Origin: Ilex aquifolium
Taxonomy: Eukaryota; Streptophyta; Magnoliopsida; Aquifoliales; Aquifoliaceae
NCBI GenBank assembly: GCA_951799425.1
Contig: OX637404.1
Location: 21,183,545 to 21,247,544 of the forward strand
Reading direction: 5' to 3'
Length of the DNA stretch: 64,000 bases
Of this stretch, positions 12,001-22,588 are shown piece by piece; the first letter of the stretch is position 1; each line of letters starts with the position of its first letter. A program made the position numbers and the translations under genes. The notes below the pieces were generated by a model. That model did no database searches and was not told where the DNA came from. It saw only the letters and a list, made by a program, of their open reading frames with translations.

Positions 12001-14989
12001 AATGTTAGATGATATTTTTTGGGATGATGTATGAATGTTATTATTTATATATTTTTAATAAATTTTTGTGATTTATTCGGAATTTTTTGGGCTTTCTATA
12101 TAACATTATTAGTGTATCGACCGATACTGTGCCGGGACCAATATGTATCATACCTTTTGAGTTGGTGGCTGATACCCCAACCTTGAACCATGATTGATTT
12201 TGGCATTTGTTTCAGTGACAGATGTTTACTTTGTAAGTTAGAGAGATCTGCGCCTTATCAGATAAATAAGGCCTTAGTGAGTAGAATATAAAATCTAAAG
12301 GTGATAGGGGTTTGTCTTTGTAGTGGAGTATGGTGCTTGCGTTATGACACTATTGTTTTATTGGGGTTTTTTAGGATGCATATTGAAGTAATTGAATTCA
12401 GTATGGATGGTGTAATGGAACTTATGTCAATATATTTTACTCGCATACTGGTTTTGGATACGGTCTATGAAGCATGGATACTTCAAAAGGGTCAAAGTAT
12501 CGGTATCGGATACTTCCCGAATACGCGTCCGATATGGTCAGATACGAATCGGATACGGCTAGGAAGTATCCTAGAATTAAAAAAAATAAATTTGAATTTC
12601 AGATACGGCGGGATACGTCAAGATACGGCGGGAATATGGCGGGGTATTACTTGAATTTTTTAAAAAGAATAGGGGCACAAAAACAAATATGTTTGGGCCC
12701 TTATTTGCGAAAAAAACAGAAAAATTTATGAATGTATGATTTCTGAATGATAGAATGGTTAGTATTATTATATATCTTTGATAGATGTGTGATTCACTTT
12801 ATAAATCATAATTATTATATTAACTATAATAATAAAATTTTTAAAAATTATATTTTATTGACGTATCCTAGCCGTACCCGTATCCTATTTTTTTAGGTTT
12901 TGTCGTATCGCCGTATTCGTATTGTATCGTATCCGTATCCGTGCATCATAGGATACGGTTTAGTAATCAGTTGATTATTGCGCATATGTTTATTTATTGA
13001 AGAATGGGTCATGCATGATTTTGCTGGTGTGCAGAAACACCACCCCCCCCCCCCCCCCCCCCCCTCCCTTTCCCAACCCCTCCAAAACCCCTCGGGGCAG
13101 CAGGGAGCATGTCACCCTTTCTTGTTTATTAGTTTGTAGTTGGTGAGTATTTTTTGTACAAGTCTTTTTATTGTTTTGTCTCAGTATTTTTAATGTGGCC
13201 CAGGTGCTTGCCTCAAAATCTCCAGCGCTTTTAGACTTTCATGAAGACCTTGTTAGCCTGGAATCTGCATCAAAGGTTTTACGCATCTCAATCAATCCTT
13301 ATATAAGATGATGTAATCAGAAAAGAACTTGAAATGGGGTCTTCCTTGCAGATACAATTGAAATCTTTAGCAGAAGAAATGCAAGCTATCATCAAGGGGC
13401 TAGAAAAGGTGAAGCAGGAAATGGTTGCATCTGAAAGTGACGGCCCAGTATCTGAAATTTTCCGTAAGGTATAGGGACAGTTTTATAAATATTTCATTCT
13501 ATAATACCCAAGATATTTGTCATTGTTTTTTGCAATCTGCTGATGGATTTAATTTGTCGAAGGACATTCTTTAGAATGTGGAACCTAAAAGTCCATCCTT
13601 CACCTAATTTGAAAGTTTACTTTGTATCTTCTATGATATGAAGAATCCCTGCACCAAGACTTGTTTATTTTTTCCCTCTTCAGACATTGAAGGAATTTAT
13701 TGTTGTTGCTGAGACGGAGGTGGCCTCTGTGACAAATCTGTATTCTGTGGTGGTAATATGCCATGAATTTCCTATCCCTTCGTATATATTTTTTTTCATG
13801 AAATCACTTTTTTCTTTTTACCTTCCGGATGATTGCAATATTTTTGACATTTCTTTTGGCGGGCAGGGTAGAAACGCGGATGCATTGGCACTATATTTCG
13901 GTGAGGACCCTGCTCGGTGCCCATTTGAGCAAGGTAACACATTGGATGATACTGTTTTTGCATTTTTCTGCACTCCACTATGCAAAAGCAAGGTTAAGAA
14001 CTAGCGCCTTTAAGAGCTATGAACTCTTCCAATTTTTTGGCCGGCATGTTTACTAGATATGGGAACTGGCCATGGGGTGGGTTTACGACAGGTTCCTCGC
14101 ATCCCCACCTGTTTGAATATCGGAGTCTCTTCAAGAATTTGTCCAAGACTTATGATAGACATGAACCCGGACCGGATGGTACAGAGTCAAGAACAATGTT
14201 ACCTGGATCGTGGGTCGCTTTGGTACGTGGTACGGGTACATGGTATGATACTTTTTTAGGTACGCTGTACAATGGGGGTAGGTTTGGTTGATACGATATT
14301 TTGGGTCGCAATTCGTTTGGAACTCTTATGTAGATCGTGTTCACTACTATACAACATTATATATTATAAAATATTCATAAACACCAAGTTAGTTACAATT
14401 TATTTTATAATTATGCTTATTTTCTATTATCTAAAATAATATATAATTATAAATCTATATACATGTAGTCAATTAATATGTATTTTATATTTGTGCTATA
14501 TGTTCTGAAACGAATTGAGTTAGGGTTAGTATTACAATTTGGGGTCGTCTATTTTGGTGATCCAGATTGCGAACCCATCTCATTTGGGATCGATGTATCC
14601 AAATCGTGGGTTGTTAAGGGTTTAGTGAATTGTGGTAACCATGGTCAAGAACTTACACTAACTTAGTAGACACGAAAATTGGGATTTACAAGGTGCACCT
14701 TCAATTGGCAGTTGTCCTTCATTCTTGCATAGCACATTTTATTCGTGGTTATATCATGCGGGGCAGGCGGGCTAGGGCAGATTCCATTTAATCCCTTACG
14801 TGCTAAACCAAACTCATTCAAGGTTTTTTTTCCCCATTTTGATTACGTATGGACAACTCTCTCCAGGGTGAATGTGGAGGCATAATACCTTTATCACCAA
14901 TTAAACAGCCATCCGTTTCACTCGGGGAAAAAAATGTTCCAATCCCTTCTTTTTGATCTTGTTTTCTGGTACGCATTTCTGTTATAGAT

Positions 14990-15035
<46 letters not shown>

Positions 15036-18000
15036 TTAGACGTGTTGGCTGATGATGCAATCAGTGAAAGTAATTGAGCCAAAAGAGGAATGTCATGGAT
15101 AAAATAACCAAGAAGATTTGCTATTAAAAATGGGAAGTTGGATACGAATTTGAAAGAGAGAGAGAGAGAGAGAGAGAAGAAAAATAAGAATGGGCCATTG
15201 ATACAATCTGTGAAATCTTAGAAATCAAAAGTGGGAAAAAATGTTCCGAGTGGTTCGATGAAATGAATTACAAGAAAATATCTGCAAAAAAGACGGAAAC
15301 TTAGGGGTTTGAATGATGTTATATATTTGATGAATTCCAGCATTCTTTGATCAGGATTTTGATGGATTCTCGTCGCGAAAGGTTGTGGTTCCATTTGCAG
15401 AGAATTAAATTGAGTTACGTGGGAAGAGATCATATGGTGGCATTTTGCTCGATTGAAAGTATAGGCCGATTTTGATATGAGTGCATATATGGATAATTTA
15501 TGCTGATATAAATGTCCATCTATGCACATAACCACAAGAATGAATAATAGCTTGACTACTTTTTGTTGGCCAACTTTATATTGCCTGAATCAAACCGTTG
15601 TATGCTTACTGATAAAAGCAGATGAAGATTGATTTAATTTCTATGAGTAGAATTGAGTAATCAGTCCAAAAGAAAAAAACAAAAAGTTTTTTTCTTTGGA
15701 CATAGAGAAAGAATTGAATAACCTCTTGTCATTATGAGTCCAATAATATGTAAATGCTATAAAAGATGGGTGCATGAGTTTGGGAAAGATAGTCATGAGT
15801 ATAATGAGTATAATGTTCCTTTGTATTATAGTTCTAGACATAGTAAGGGCAGTTGTGGTATTATTGTCCAAAACCATGCGCAGTCGTGCGTGTTTCATGA
15901 AAGCATATATTGTGTTTTGACACTGTGTCGTCATATCTCAAATGCCACATCAACTATAGTATCTGTTTATATAGATGGCTGGAATTATAAGCTTTTGAAA
16001 TGTCATTCCCTTAAACAAATGAATCTCATCGAGGCACCTCAGGTTATTTAGCCACTGGCCTAGAACTAAAGGCGAAGATGGTGGATAATTTGAAGGCTAG
16101 AAATAGACCATTGGTTGGGAAAATGACTTCGTAAGTTTTCGTTGGAGGAAAATTTATTGTGACATTTGGTTATTAGAAGCAAAGATGGCTTGTAGGTCAA
16201 TGATTGGGATGCTAATGAGTTTGAAAGGGTAGTTTCCAAAACTCTTGGAAATTCATTTCTTTAGGATTACCTTACTCTTTTCGAAGTGTTAAATTTGTTG
16301 TGGGCAAGGAGACAAAATTCATTTTTGGGAGGATTGCTGGATTGGGAAGTCATTTTTAACTTGCTCATATCCTCGACTCCATAATCTTTCTTCTCATAAT
16401 GCTCGCAGCGCTTCAATGATTACATCTTATATTTATCCCGTGTCTTAGAACATTGGTTTTCATAGGAACCTTAGTGATAGGGAAACTTTAGATCTCTCTC
16501 CTTTCTTTGTTTAGTAATATAGCAAAGGTGCCTTTGAAAGTGCAAGTTTGTACATGGTAACTGTCACTCATGGTAAGTTTAACACCATGTTTGGACACGT
16601 TGTCCACCTTTGTTTCATTTTTATTCCACTTATTTTCTTTTATTAATAAAATTGCTTGTGTTTCCTATGAAAAAGAAAAAGAAAATAGCCAGTAATCACC
16701 AGTGATGGAGTGATGGAGTAATTACAGAAAGATGCTTTAAAAAAATTACTAACAAGAAGAAGGATGATAGTAACAATACTAATCATTATTGATATTTTGC
16801 AAAAATTCAGAATGTGAAGAGAAATGTGTAGTAATACTAGAAAGGAAAGAATTAGAACTGAATATATATTTGAAAATTTGAAGTAGCACTTTGTAGAAGA
16901 TAAATTAAGAGCGCATTGATTGAGGTGATTCGGACATATTTATAGAAAACCTATTGTTGCATTGATTGAGGTGATTCAAACATATTTATAGAAAACCTAT
17001 TGTTTTATTGGCAAAGACGAGTGATATGGTGCCTGTTGATGGTAGATTGCAATTAATATATATAAGACAACAAAAAAAGAATATGATAGCCTATTATTTT
17101 ACAGAAAATATGTTCCAAACACATATTAAACAATGATTCATATAGCTAATCACAAATAGTTGAGACAATGTTTTGTTAAGTTCATTTTTGAGTTGTGATA
17201 AAATTAAATGTGAAAAAAAATTGATCAAGAACACAGAAGAAGTTACGCGGTTCAGTCTAATAAGACCTACATCCATGGACCAAAGCCTAATAGGCTATAG
17301 GTTTTCATTAATTCTTCGTACATAATACGGTGGAGTTAGACCCTATATATGGTGAAGATACAATCAGATCTCATGAAGATAGACAAGAATTTGAGAGATA
17401 AACTATAATTTGAAAGTTGATTTGGGTGATGTCATCTAATTACATGATCTTATTTTCTGATTTGATATCATCTTTAACATTCCCCCTCAAGTTGGATATG
17501 AAAATGTTGAAGTGAAGTGTCTTAACTTGAATGTGTGGATCAAATGATCAACTGATAATAACCTTATTGGAATTGGTGAGACCGATAACAACTACCTGAA
17601 TTGAAATGGGTGAAGCACCCAAAATTGCCCCAAGAACAACTTGAATGAAGTGGATAACAACTTCTTCTCAAACGGGCGAAGCTAATGACAAACAACCCAA
17701 AAGTGTTGTGTGCACGAAATGATCCGTCGTGCAAACACAAGAAACTTAAGCGCGATATGAACGTTGTGCAAATACTTAAACGGAAGCTAGATTAAGCAAG
17801 GTCCGATCGACTTGCTTTGATACCATGATAAAATTAAATATAAAAAGAAATTGATCAAGGATGAACACGAGAAATTGATCAAGGATGAACACAAGAAATT
17901 GATCAAGGGTGAACACAAAAGAATTTACGTGGTTCGGTTTACAAGACCTACGTACACGGACCAAAACCTAACAGACAACATGTTCTCGTTAATTCTTGGT

Positions 18001-21000
18001 ACTAAATATAGTGGAATTAGACCTTATATATAAGGTGATGACCCAATTAGATCTTATGAATATAGGCAAATATTTGAGAGAGAAATTATAATTTGAAAGT
18101 TGGTTTGGGTGATCTTATCAAATTGCATAATCTTATCTTCTCATTTTATATTATCTTCAAAAAGTTGAGGATCACCCCTTACATCCAGAGAGCATGTGCA
18201 TATCTCGTTGTCAGAAACTTTTTCAAGGTCAGAACCATATAGGATTACATAAGCCTAGTGGAAGCTTGTTGATTTAATTAGTTGTTAGCTATTGAGTCAA
18301 TTGACTGCTGACTTGCCAATGGAGGTTTCAAGCGTGTTTTATGTGGTTTTAAACTTATCTCTTTATATTTGTGAATGTGTTTTTTGTGGAAGAATACACT
18401 CTAACGTTTGCTTTTACCGTCAGTCTAGGTTAGCTAAAGTTCAACCAACGAAATTGAGAAAATTATAAAATAACCATTTTATTCTTTGATAAAAATAAAT
18501 AAAGAGACTAACCGTGTATCTGGGGGTGTCAAACGTGTCGTGTTGGGTTATTTCATGTCGGGTTCGTTTCGGGTTTGTGTCAAAAATCTCCAAACACGAA
18601 TCTGATCGTGTCGAGATGTGTAAACACTAACCTAACCTGGCCATTTAATTGGTTACCCAAATCCAATCTGTTTAACACGTTTAATAAACATGTCATTTTC
18701 GGTTCACACACCTAACTCGACATGTTTAACCTATTTCACATCTATTTATTACCCTTAAATACACCATTCATCCAAAGTTCCAAATAAATTTTTTACTTAA
18801 AATTAGTTAATAAAATGCATTCAAGTTTCAACCCAAATGTAGTAGCAAACTGCAAATAACAAAGCTTGTAAGCAAATACGCCGAAAAAAATATGTAAGCA
18901 AAATATATGACACTCATATATTGCAAATATAAGCAAAATACAAAAAAAAAAAATCACACAGATTTGGTCCCCCTCTAGCCTTTCTTCAACCCACCACAAT
19001 ATTCAGAAAAATACAAAAATAAGTTGTTGGATCTCTGGAACGAAAGTTGGAACGAAGCTTGGAGGCTTGAATCTGGAATGAAGCTTGAATCACGTCAACA
19101 AAGTTTGGATCTCGACGAACAAAGCTTGAACCACGGACTAAAGGATCGAACGACGACGAATGACTCATAAGACAAAACCTCACAGTCCTCCTTTAAACAG
19201 AGAGAGAGAGAGAGAGAGAGAGAGCCAACTTCAGGTACAAGGACAACCTAAACAGGCAGGGAGAAGGCAGGAAATTGCTAAATGAAAAGTGAAAAATGAC
19301 AAGATTTTTAGTTAGGGTTAATTTTTTTTTTTGCTTTTATAGAACTGGTTAAACACGTAGGTCGGGTTCGTGTACCAATCATGTGAGCCTATTTAAAATA
19401 TATGGGTTAATCGTGTCAAAATCGGATAATTTTGACATAAACCCGACATGATTTTTTTCGTATTGAAGCTTGTTGACCCATTTTTACCCACTTACCCATT
19501 TAAATTCGTGTTCAGTTTGTGTCTTCTTGTTAACGTGTCTTGTTGAAAATTGACACCCCTACCTGTATCTATAATCAATGCCAATAACCAAAAAATTCTC
19601 CCCCACTCTTCTTTCCCTTCCTTTCCTGACCCCCTTCCCAGTGCCTCCGAAACGCCCCGAACCCCTTGCCCGAATGACCCTGTCTTGAAGCCTCCCTCCC
19701 CGAGATCTTTATTCTGTGCAGCTTCCCCTCTATGCCACCACCAAACTCCCAAACTAGAATAAACCCTCAACATGGTAGGCTCCTCCAATTGGTTGACATG
19801 TAATTTGTACTTTTCTTTTATGTTTTTTGTTGCTTTTCTTTCTTGTTAGAATTCTCATCCCTCTATGAACTGTACTTTACTCTCTAATCAATAAACTTAT
19901 TTGTTGATGAAAAGAAAAAATAAATATATGTTAACAATACTCATTTTATTCAAATTTTCCTCAATTCTAACAGATAAATCACGAAGTTAGAAAAACAAAA
20001 ATATAAAAACAAAACACCAATACAAATACATCATAGACATCCATGATGTAACATTCAATAATGGTTAGAATTTCAACTTCAAAAAGCTTCATTTCGTAAC
20101 CCTAACTTCTATTCCATTTCAAAGAGTCCCACGTAATCTTAATTTCATCAATTTTTTTTGCATACAAATTGTTTATTCCATTCGTGTTTGGTTTCATAGC
20201 CCTCATTTTGTGGTCGTGTCTAAAATTATGTCTATATCCGTGTCGTGTGTCCATGTTCGTTTATCTATTATAATTCTTTTTGTGTTACTTCTTTGATCTC
20301 TATTGCAAAATAATTTCCTAATTTGCAAATCTAATTGACAAGTTTTAAGAAATTCGGAAAAAAAATTCAAAAAAGTGTGATCAACCTGTTCCCAACATGC
20401 CAGTCGTATGTCCCCAGCAAGTCGGTCATGTGTTCCTAACAGTCCAAAACGTGTCTAGCAAAAAATAATAATAAAAGAATCTGACCTTCATTTTAGCATG
20501 TCTGACACAAGTCCTAGTGTGTCCTAATAATGTTTGACACCGACACCGACACTGACACCGATACTCTAGTCTAAACAAGGTGTGGATGCTTTCTGGGTAT
20601 GGAGTTTGAGTTCCAGTGGTTGTGGTTTTCAAGGGGAAAGTGTAGTTAGGAGAGTTTTTGATTGTTTCAACTAGTGGGGGAGTGGGGTTTGCTTCCGGGG
20701 GTGGGTTGAGTTGGTTGGGGGGCTGTAGCCGAGGATCAAAGGGTTTCAATTTTTTTTTAGATTTATTTGTTGATTTTATCTTTTAGGTTTAAAACTTGTG
20801 AAGAAAAAAAATGGACAGAGGGAGTTTAGGAATTGAGAAAAAATTTAGTGATGTCAGCCACATTTGATTATTCAATGTACGATCAAGTAACATGGTGGGA
20901 TTGACTGAAAGTTGACCAGAAACCTCAAGGGGCTCTTTAACAATTGTTGAAATCATGGGGCGCAAAGTGCATAAATCTTTAAAAGAAATTTCGGGGTGGT

Positions 21001-21418
21001 TTTTGTAATTTTCCTCTTTTATATTTGATAAGATTATATTTTTCCCTCTTTGATTTCCATTAAACATCTCAGTTTAATTTTTTTTCTGTTACTGTGATGT
21101 TTTCTAATTCATCTTTTCTTCTTGCTTCTCTTGTTTATTTGTATTTCGTGTTTACATCTGAAGAAGATATAAGCTTTTTAATTTCATTGTTACCCTTTCC
21201 CTTTTATTTCAGCCTAAGAAATGCTGACTCCTCTTTCCATACCCAATGTTGCATTTATTTATGCAGTCATTGCAACCCTCTTGAACTTTGTGAGGTTGTT
21301 CCGGAAAGCTCACGAAGAGAATTGTAAACAGGCAGAGTTGGAGAAGAAGAAAGCTCAGAAGGAGGTTGAAATGGAGAAGGCAAAGGGAATTAATCTAACA
21401 AAGAAAAGTGTAAAATAG
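69..21418 (+). CDS. FH20: Class II formin (FH20-like), 5' partial, 15 exons
   Basis: Plant type II formin that nucleates and bundles actin and can bind microtubules. I placed exons at 69-290, 370-2684, 2983-3112, 3989-4060, 5280-5378, 5585-5626, 8958-9038, 9126-9176, 9268-9349, 9632-9726, 13204-13275, 13352-13468, 13684-13752, 13867-13933 and 21267-21418. Every intron has GT-AG ends, and the joined frame is 3666 nt (1221 codons plus stop) with no internal stop. The first exon is the end of the PTEN-like C2 domain (motif VRSNVLMLNRDEVDILWDAK). Exon 2 carries an acidic linker and a very long poly-proline FH1 region. FH2 starts at LKPLHWSKV (about 2600) and includes the lasso/core motif GNTLNQGTARG, then a basic coiled tail ending near KGINLTKKSVK. 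The 5' phosphatase-like part lies left of the window. The last intron is 7333 nt and full of transposons. FH20 rather than FH13/FH14/FH18 is inferred from the repeated MHGAP/MRGAP proline units and the FH2 sequence. Confidence 0.93.
291..369 (+). other. Formin intron in the C2-to-linker region
   Basis: A 79-nt GT-AG intron. Removing it joins the codons for RAE to VLFSDAD in phase 0, the order expected for class II formins. Without removal the frame reaches a stop at 387-389, so the short open frame from 84 to 389 is a read-through artefact. Confidence 0.85.
1344..2500 (+). repeat. FH1 poly-proline coding tract with 33-bp minisatellite
   Basis: Within formin exon 2, CCN codons form runs of 6-15 prolines that bind profilin-actin. 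From about 2080 to 2345 the tract becomes a tandem coding repeat of 33 nt (11 aa), MRGAPPPPPPP and its MHGAP/MRGVP variants, about seven copies. Point differences between copies are mostly synonymous within CCN codons or swap R and H. The opposite strand shows Gly/Glu-rich open frames that are shadows of this tract. Confidence 0.9.
3419..3435. repeat. G17 tract in formin intron
   Basis: A run of 17 G follows a (GT)n run, within the third intron of the window. Confidence 0.95.
4183..4201. repeat. C19 tract in formin intron
   Basis: A run of 19 C is followed directly by a T run. Confidence 0.95.
5752..5808. repeat. 18-bp tandem repeat, about three copies
   Basis: The unit CTCTGATATTGATTTGGA is repeated head to tail about three times inside a formin intron. 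It is out of the coding path and looks like a local slippage duplication. Confidence 0.85.
5978..6427. mobile_element. Dispersed TIR-like repeat, copy 1 (degraded)
   Basis: This stretch is clearly homologous along its length to 14194-14643 in a later intron of the same gene. Shared blocks include TTTTGGGTCGCAATTC, ACTATACAACATTATAT, ACAATTTGGGGTCGT and GGGATCGATGTA. The ends are worn and no exact target duplication remains (ATTTGATTG on the left against ATTTTGATC on the right). It is a non-autonomous element with no credible transposase frame. Confidence 0.7.
11078..12192. mobile_element. Non-autonomous hAT-like element with 8-bp TSD
   Basis: The element starts CATGGTTCAAAGTATCGG and ends CCTTGAACCATG, giving imperfect terminal inverted repeats. 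It is flanked on both sides by the exact 8-bp direct repeat ATTGATTT (11070-11077 and 12193-12200), as expected for the hAT superfamily. The subterminal regions are rich in GATAC/GTATC words. The interior (1.1 kb) has only short open frames and no recognisable transposase. Confidence 0.82.
12465..12951. mobile_element. Non-autonomous hAT-like MITE, GATAC-rich, 8-bp TSD
   Basis: The termini are inverted repeats: CTATGAAGCATGGATAC at the left and the reverse complement of CTATGATGCACGGATAC at the right. The exact 8-bp target duplication GATACGGT sits at 12457-12464 and 12952-12959. The interior ends are packed with short GATACGG/CCGTATC words, a pattern of hAT subterminal transposase-binding repeats. 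It has the same architecture and similar ends as the element at 54553-55221. Confidence 0.88.
13043..13064. repeat. C22 tract in formin intron
   Basis: A run of 22 C lies 140 bp before an exon (13204). Confidence 0.95.
14194..14643. mobile_element. Dispersed TIR element, copy 2 (better preserved)
   Basis: The element begins CAATGTTACCTGGATCG and ends GTGGTAACCATG, so the ends are short inverted repeats (GTTACC/GGTAAC). It is flanked by GTCAAGAA on both sides (14186-14193 and 14644-14651); a ninth matching base (C) makes 9 bp possible with a different boundary. An 8-bp duplication suggests hAT, a 9-bp one MULE. It is homologous to 5978-6427. Confidence 0.8.
14994..15032. repeat. (GA)n microsatellite
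   Basis: An uninterrupted (GA)n run of about 38 bp lies in the last formin intron; a second shorter run is at about 15159-15177. Confidence 0.95.
16060..16686 (+). pseudogene. Degraded LINE ORF2 3' end (zf-RVT region) with A-rich tail
   Basis: A reading frame near 16315-16440 gives GDKIHFWEDCWIG followed by YPRLHNLSSHNA, the signature just upstream of the zf-RVT domain in plant L1-type LINE ORF2. Stops and frame breaks surround it. The copy ends in an AAAAAGAAAAAGAAAATAG-type tail at about 16670-16690. Most of the 5' part is missing, typical of a truncated LINE insertion. It lies in the sense direction in the last formin intron. Confidence 0.7.
16913..17004. repeat. 46-bp tandem duplication
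   Basis: The unit starting GCATTGATTGAGGTGATTC and ending AAAACCTATTGTT occurs twice head to tail with only two differences. It lies between the LINE fragment and the TRIM in the last formin intron. Confidence 0.9.
17196..18162 (-). mobile_element. Complete TRIM retrotransposon, minus orientation
   Basis: A terminal-repeat retrotransposon in miniature. The LTRs are 17196-17479 and 17826-18162, both starting TGATAAAATTAAAT on the plus strand; the lower one ends in ACA, while the end of the upper one is worn (TTCAAAA). Read on the minus strand, the 5' LTR is followed directly by TGGTATCAAAGCAAG, a primer-binding site close to initiator Met-tRNA. The 3' LTR is preceded by the polypurine tract TTGAGGGGGAA. 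The exact 5-bp duplication AGTTG flanks the element (17191-17195 and 18163-18167). The interior is only 346 bp with no coding capacity, so it must have moved with proteins supplied in trans. The upper LTR is longer because of a local triplication. Confidence 0.9.
17855..17925. repeat. 24-bp triplication inside the TRIM upper LTR
   Basis: The unit AAATTGATCAAGGATGAACA plus four bases is present three times in the upper LTR and once, degenerate, in the lower LTR. It explains most of the 53-bp length difference between the LTRs. Confidence 0.85.
18522..19562. mobile_element. hAT-like element with GGGGTGTCAA ends
   Basis: The left end is GGGGGTGTCAAACGTGTCG and the right end AATTGACACCCCTA, forming an inverted repeat. 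The flanks match at seven of eight bases (GTGTATCT and CTGTATCT). Subterminal regions are rich in CGTGTC/GACACG words. The interior has no convincing transposase; a (GA)n run lies at 19200-19224. Confidence 0.72.
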
Positions 21419-22407
21419 CTGACATTTTTTTGGATTATTCCATACGTTGGGATTTGTGGTTTTTCCATGTGGTCTACTGCAGTGTTGGTGTCCGAAAGGC
21501 TCCCAAGGACACTGCTTCATAGACTGGCCAGAGCTCCCGGAACAGTGTACTGGTATGGCTTTCAGGAGGATTCAAGAAAATTAAGTGGAAGGGATAGTCT
21601 TGAGGTTTGCGGACTTCAAAATCCTGTGAACAGCTCGGCTGTATGTGCAGGACATGATACTGCTTGACCACTTGGGTGGTTGCAGGCGATGGATCCATCA
21701 CGTACACCGGCATACCAGAATTTCTGAAATATTGACGATCATTTTGTTGTCTGAGTTGGTTGATTTCCTGAAGATTGGATCTGGGCATCTGGGCATTTCT
21801 ATCTCATTCTCATTTTTTGGAAGATAAGTCTTTGTATTCATGGGTCAGCCTTCATTATGGTATGAGTGGCTTCGACTATCATCATTCATGAGTTATTCTG
21901 GCATCGGAATAAATTTTTGTTGGATCGGAAAGTGCAAGCCCAGATTAGTAAACCAAACTGTACAAAGCTCTAACCCTGTACTTAAATAGTTTAATTCTTT
22001 TGTTTGTAACATAGATGTCGGTTCCTATTTTACTAGAGAGATTTTGACAGGAACCCACCACAAAATTTGTTGTATAGAAAGCTAGAATAGGAACAGGAAG
22101 TAGAAGATAGGCTCCCTTTGTACAATTCGAATGTAACCAGAGCTTAGGCTGCAAGTTTAGAAACTTCTGGTTTCTTCATTGATTCTTTTAGTTATTCTTA
22201 TTTATCTAATGGAAAAGGTTGATTTCTGTTTCTCTTGTTCTCTACTGCTTGCATTTATTGTCTTTTTGGTTTCTGGCTTTTATCAAAGCCAATTGTTCTC
22301 TCTTGATCGGTAGACAAATTAACACTGTTGAGTATTTTCTGCTTGCAAACTTACAGTTTCAATCAAAGCCCCCTTTGGATTATCAATGACCATGTGAATT
22401 TAAGTAG
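21419..22407 (+). other. Formin 3' flank, probable 3' UTR
   Basis: The sequence following the formin stop codon is less AT-rich than the spacer beyond it and contains several AATAAA-like words (for example near 21908). A 3' UTR of several hundred bases is plausible, but the poly(A) site cannot be fixed. The short open frames between 21467 and 22154 have no recognisable homology. Confidence 0.4.
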
Positions 22408-22579
22408 GGGAAATACTATGTATCTCAAATTTATAACCCAAATTTACATTCCAAATGAAAGGGGACCGTTGAATAAGTAGGTCTCATCAAATTTTTTAAA
22501 TGAGACCCACTGATCTAATGGTCTCCTTTCATTTTGGATGTAAATTTGGGTTGTAGATTTGGATTACATAACATTGCTC
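22408..22579. mobile_element. MITE with 9-bp TSD, foldback structure
   Basis: A 172-bp element whose two halves are nearly complementary: CCCAAATTTACATTCCAAATG pairs with a CATTTTGGATGTAAATTTGGG block. It is flanked by TTTAAGTAG on both sides (22399-22407 and 22580-22588). Ends GGGGAAATACTATGTA and TACATAACATTGCTC are inverted. The 9-bp duplication points to a MULE-type MITE. Confidence 0.85.
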
Positions 22580-22588
22580 TTTAAGTAG

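Larger units (their letters stand above)
9727..13203 (+). other. Formin intron of 3.5 kb containing two hAT-type elements
   Basis: The intron separates the exon ending MTLMHYLCK from the exon starting VLASKSPALLDF. It contains two elements with exact 8-bp duplications (11078-12192 and 12465-12951) and a C22 tract at 13043-13064. The remainder (9727-11077) is AT-rich without recognisable genes. Confidence 0.75.
13934..21266 (+). other. Formin last intron, 7.3 kb, nested transposons
   Basis: This intron separates the exon ending CPFEQ from the final exon starting IATLLNFVRLF. It contains the second copy of the ~450-bp repeat, (GA)n tracts at about 14994-15032 and 15159-15177, a degraded LINE (about 16060-16686), a 46-bp tandem duplication, a complete TRIM (17196-18162) and a hAT-like element (18522-19562). 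A further AT-rich tail-like sequence lies near 19850-19925. No host gene was found inside. Confidence 0.8.

Noticed and set aside
15734..16051. 105-codon open frame in the last formin intron
   Set aside because: No recognisable domain, and it lies beside a LINE fragment in repeat DNA.
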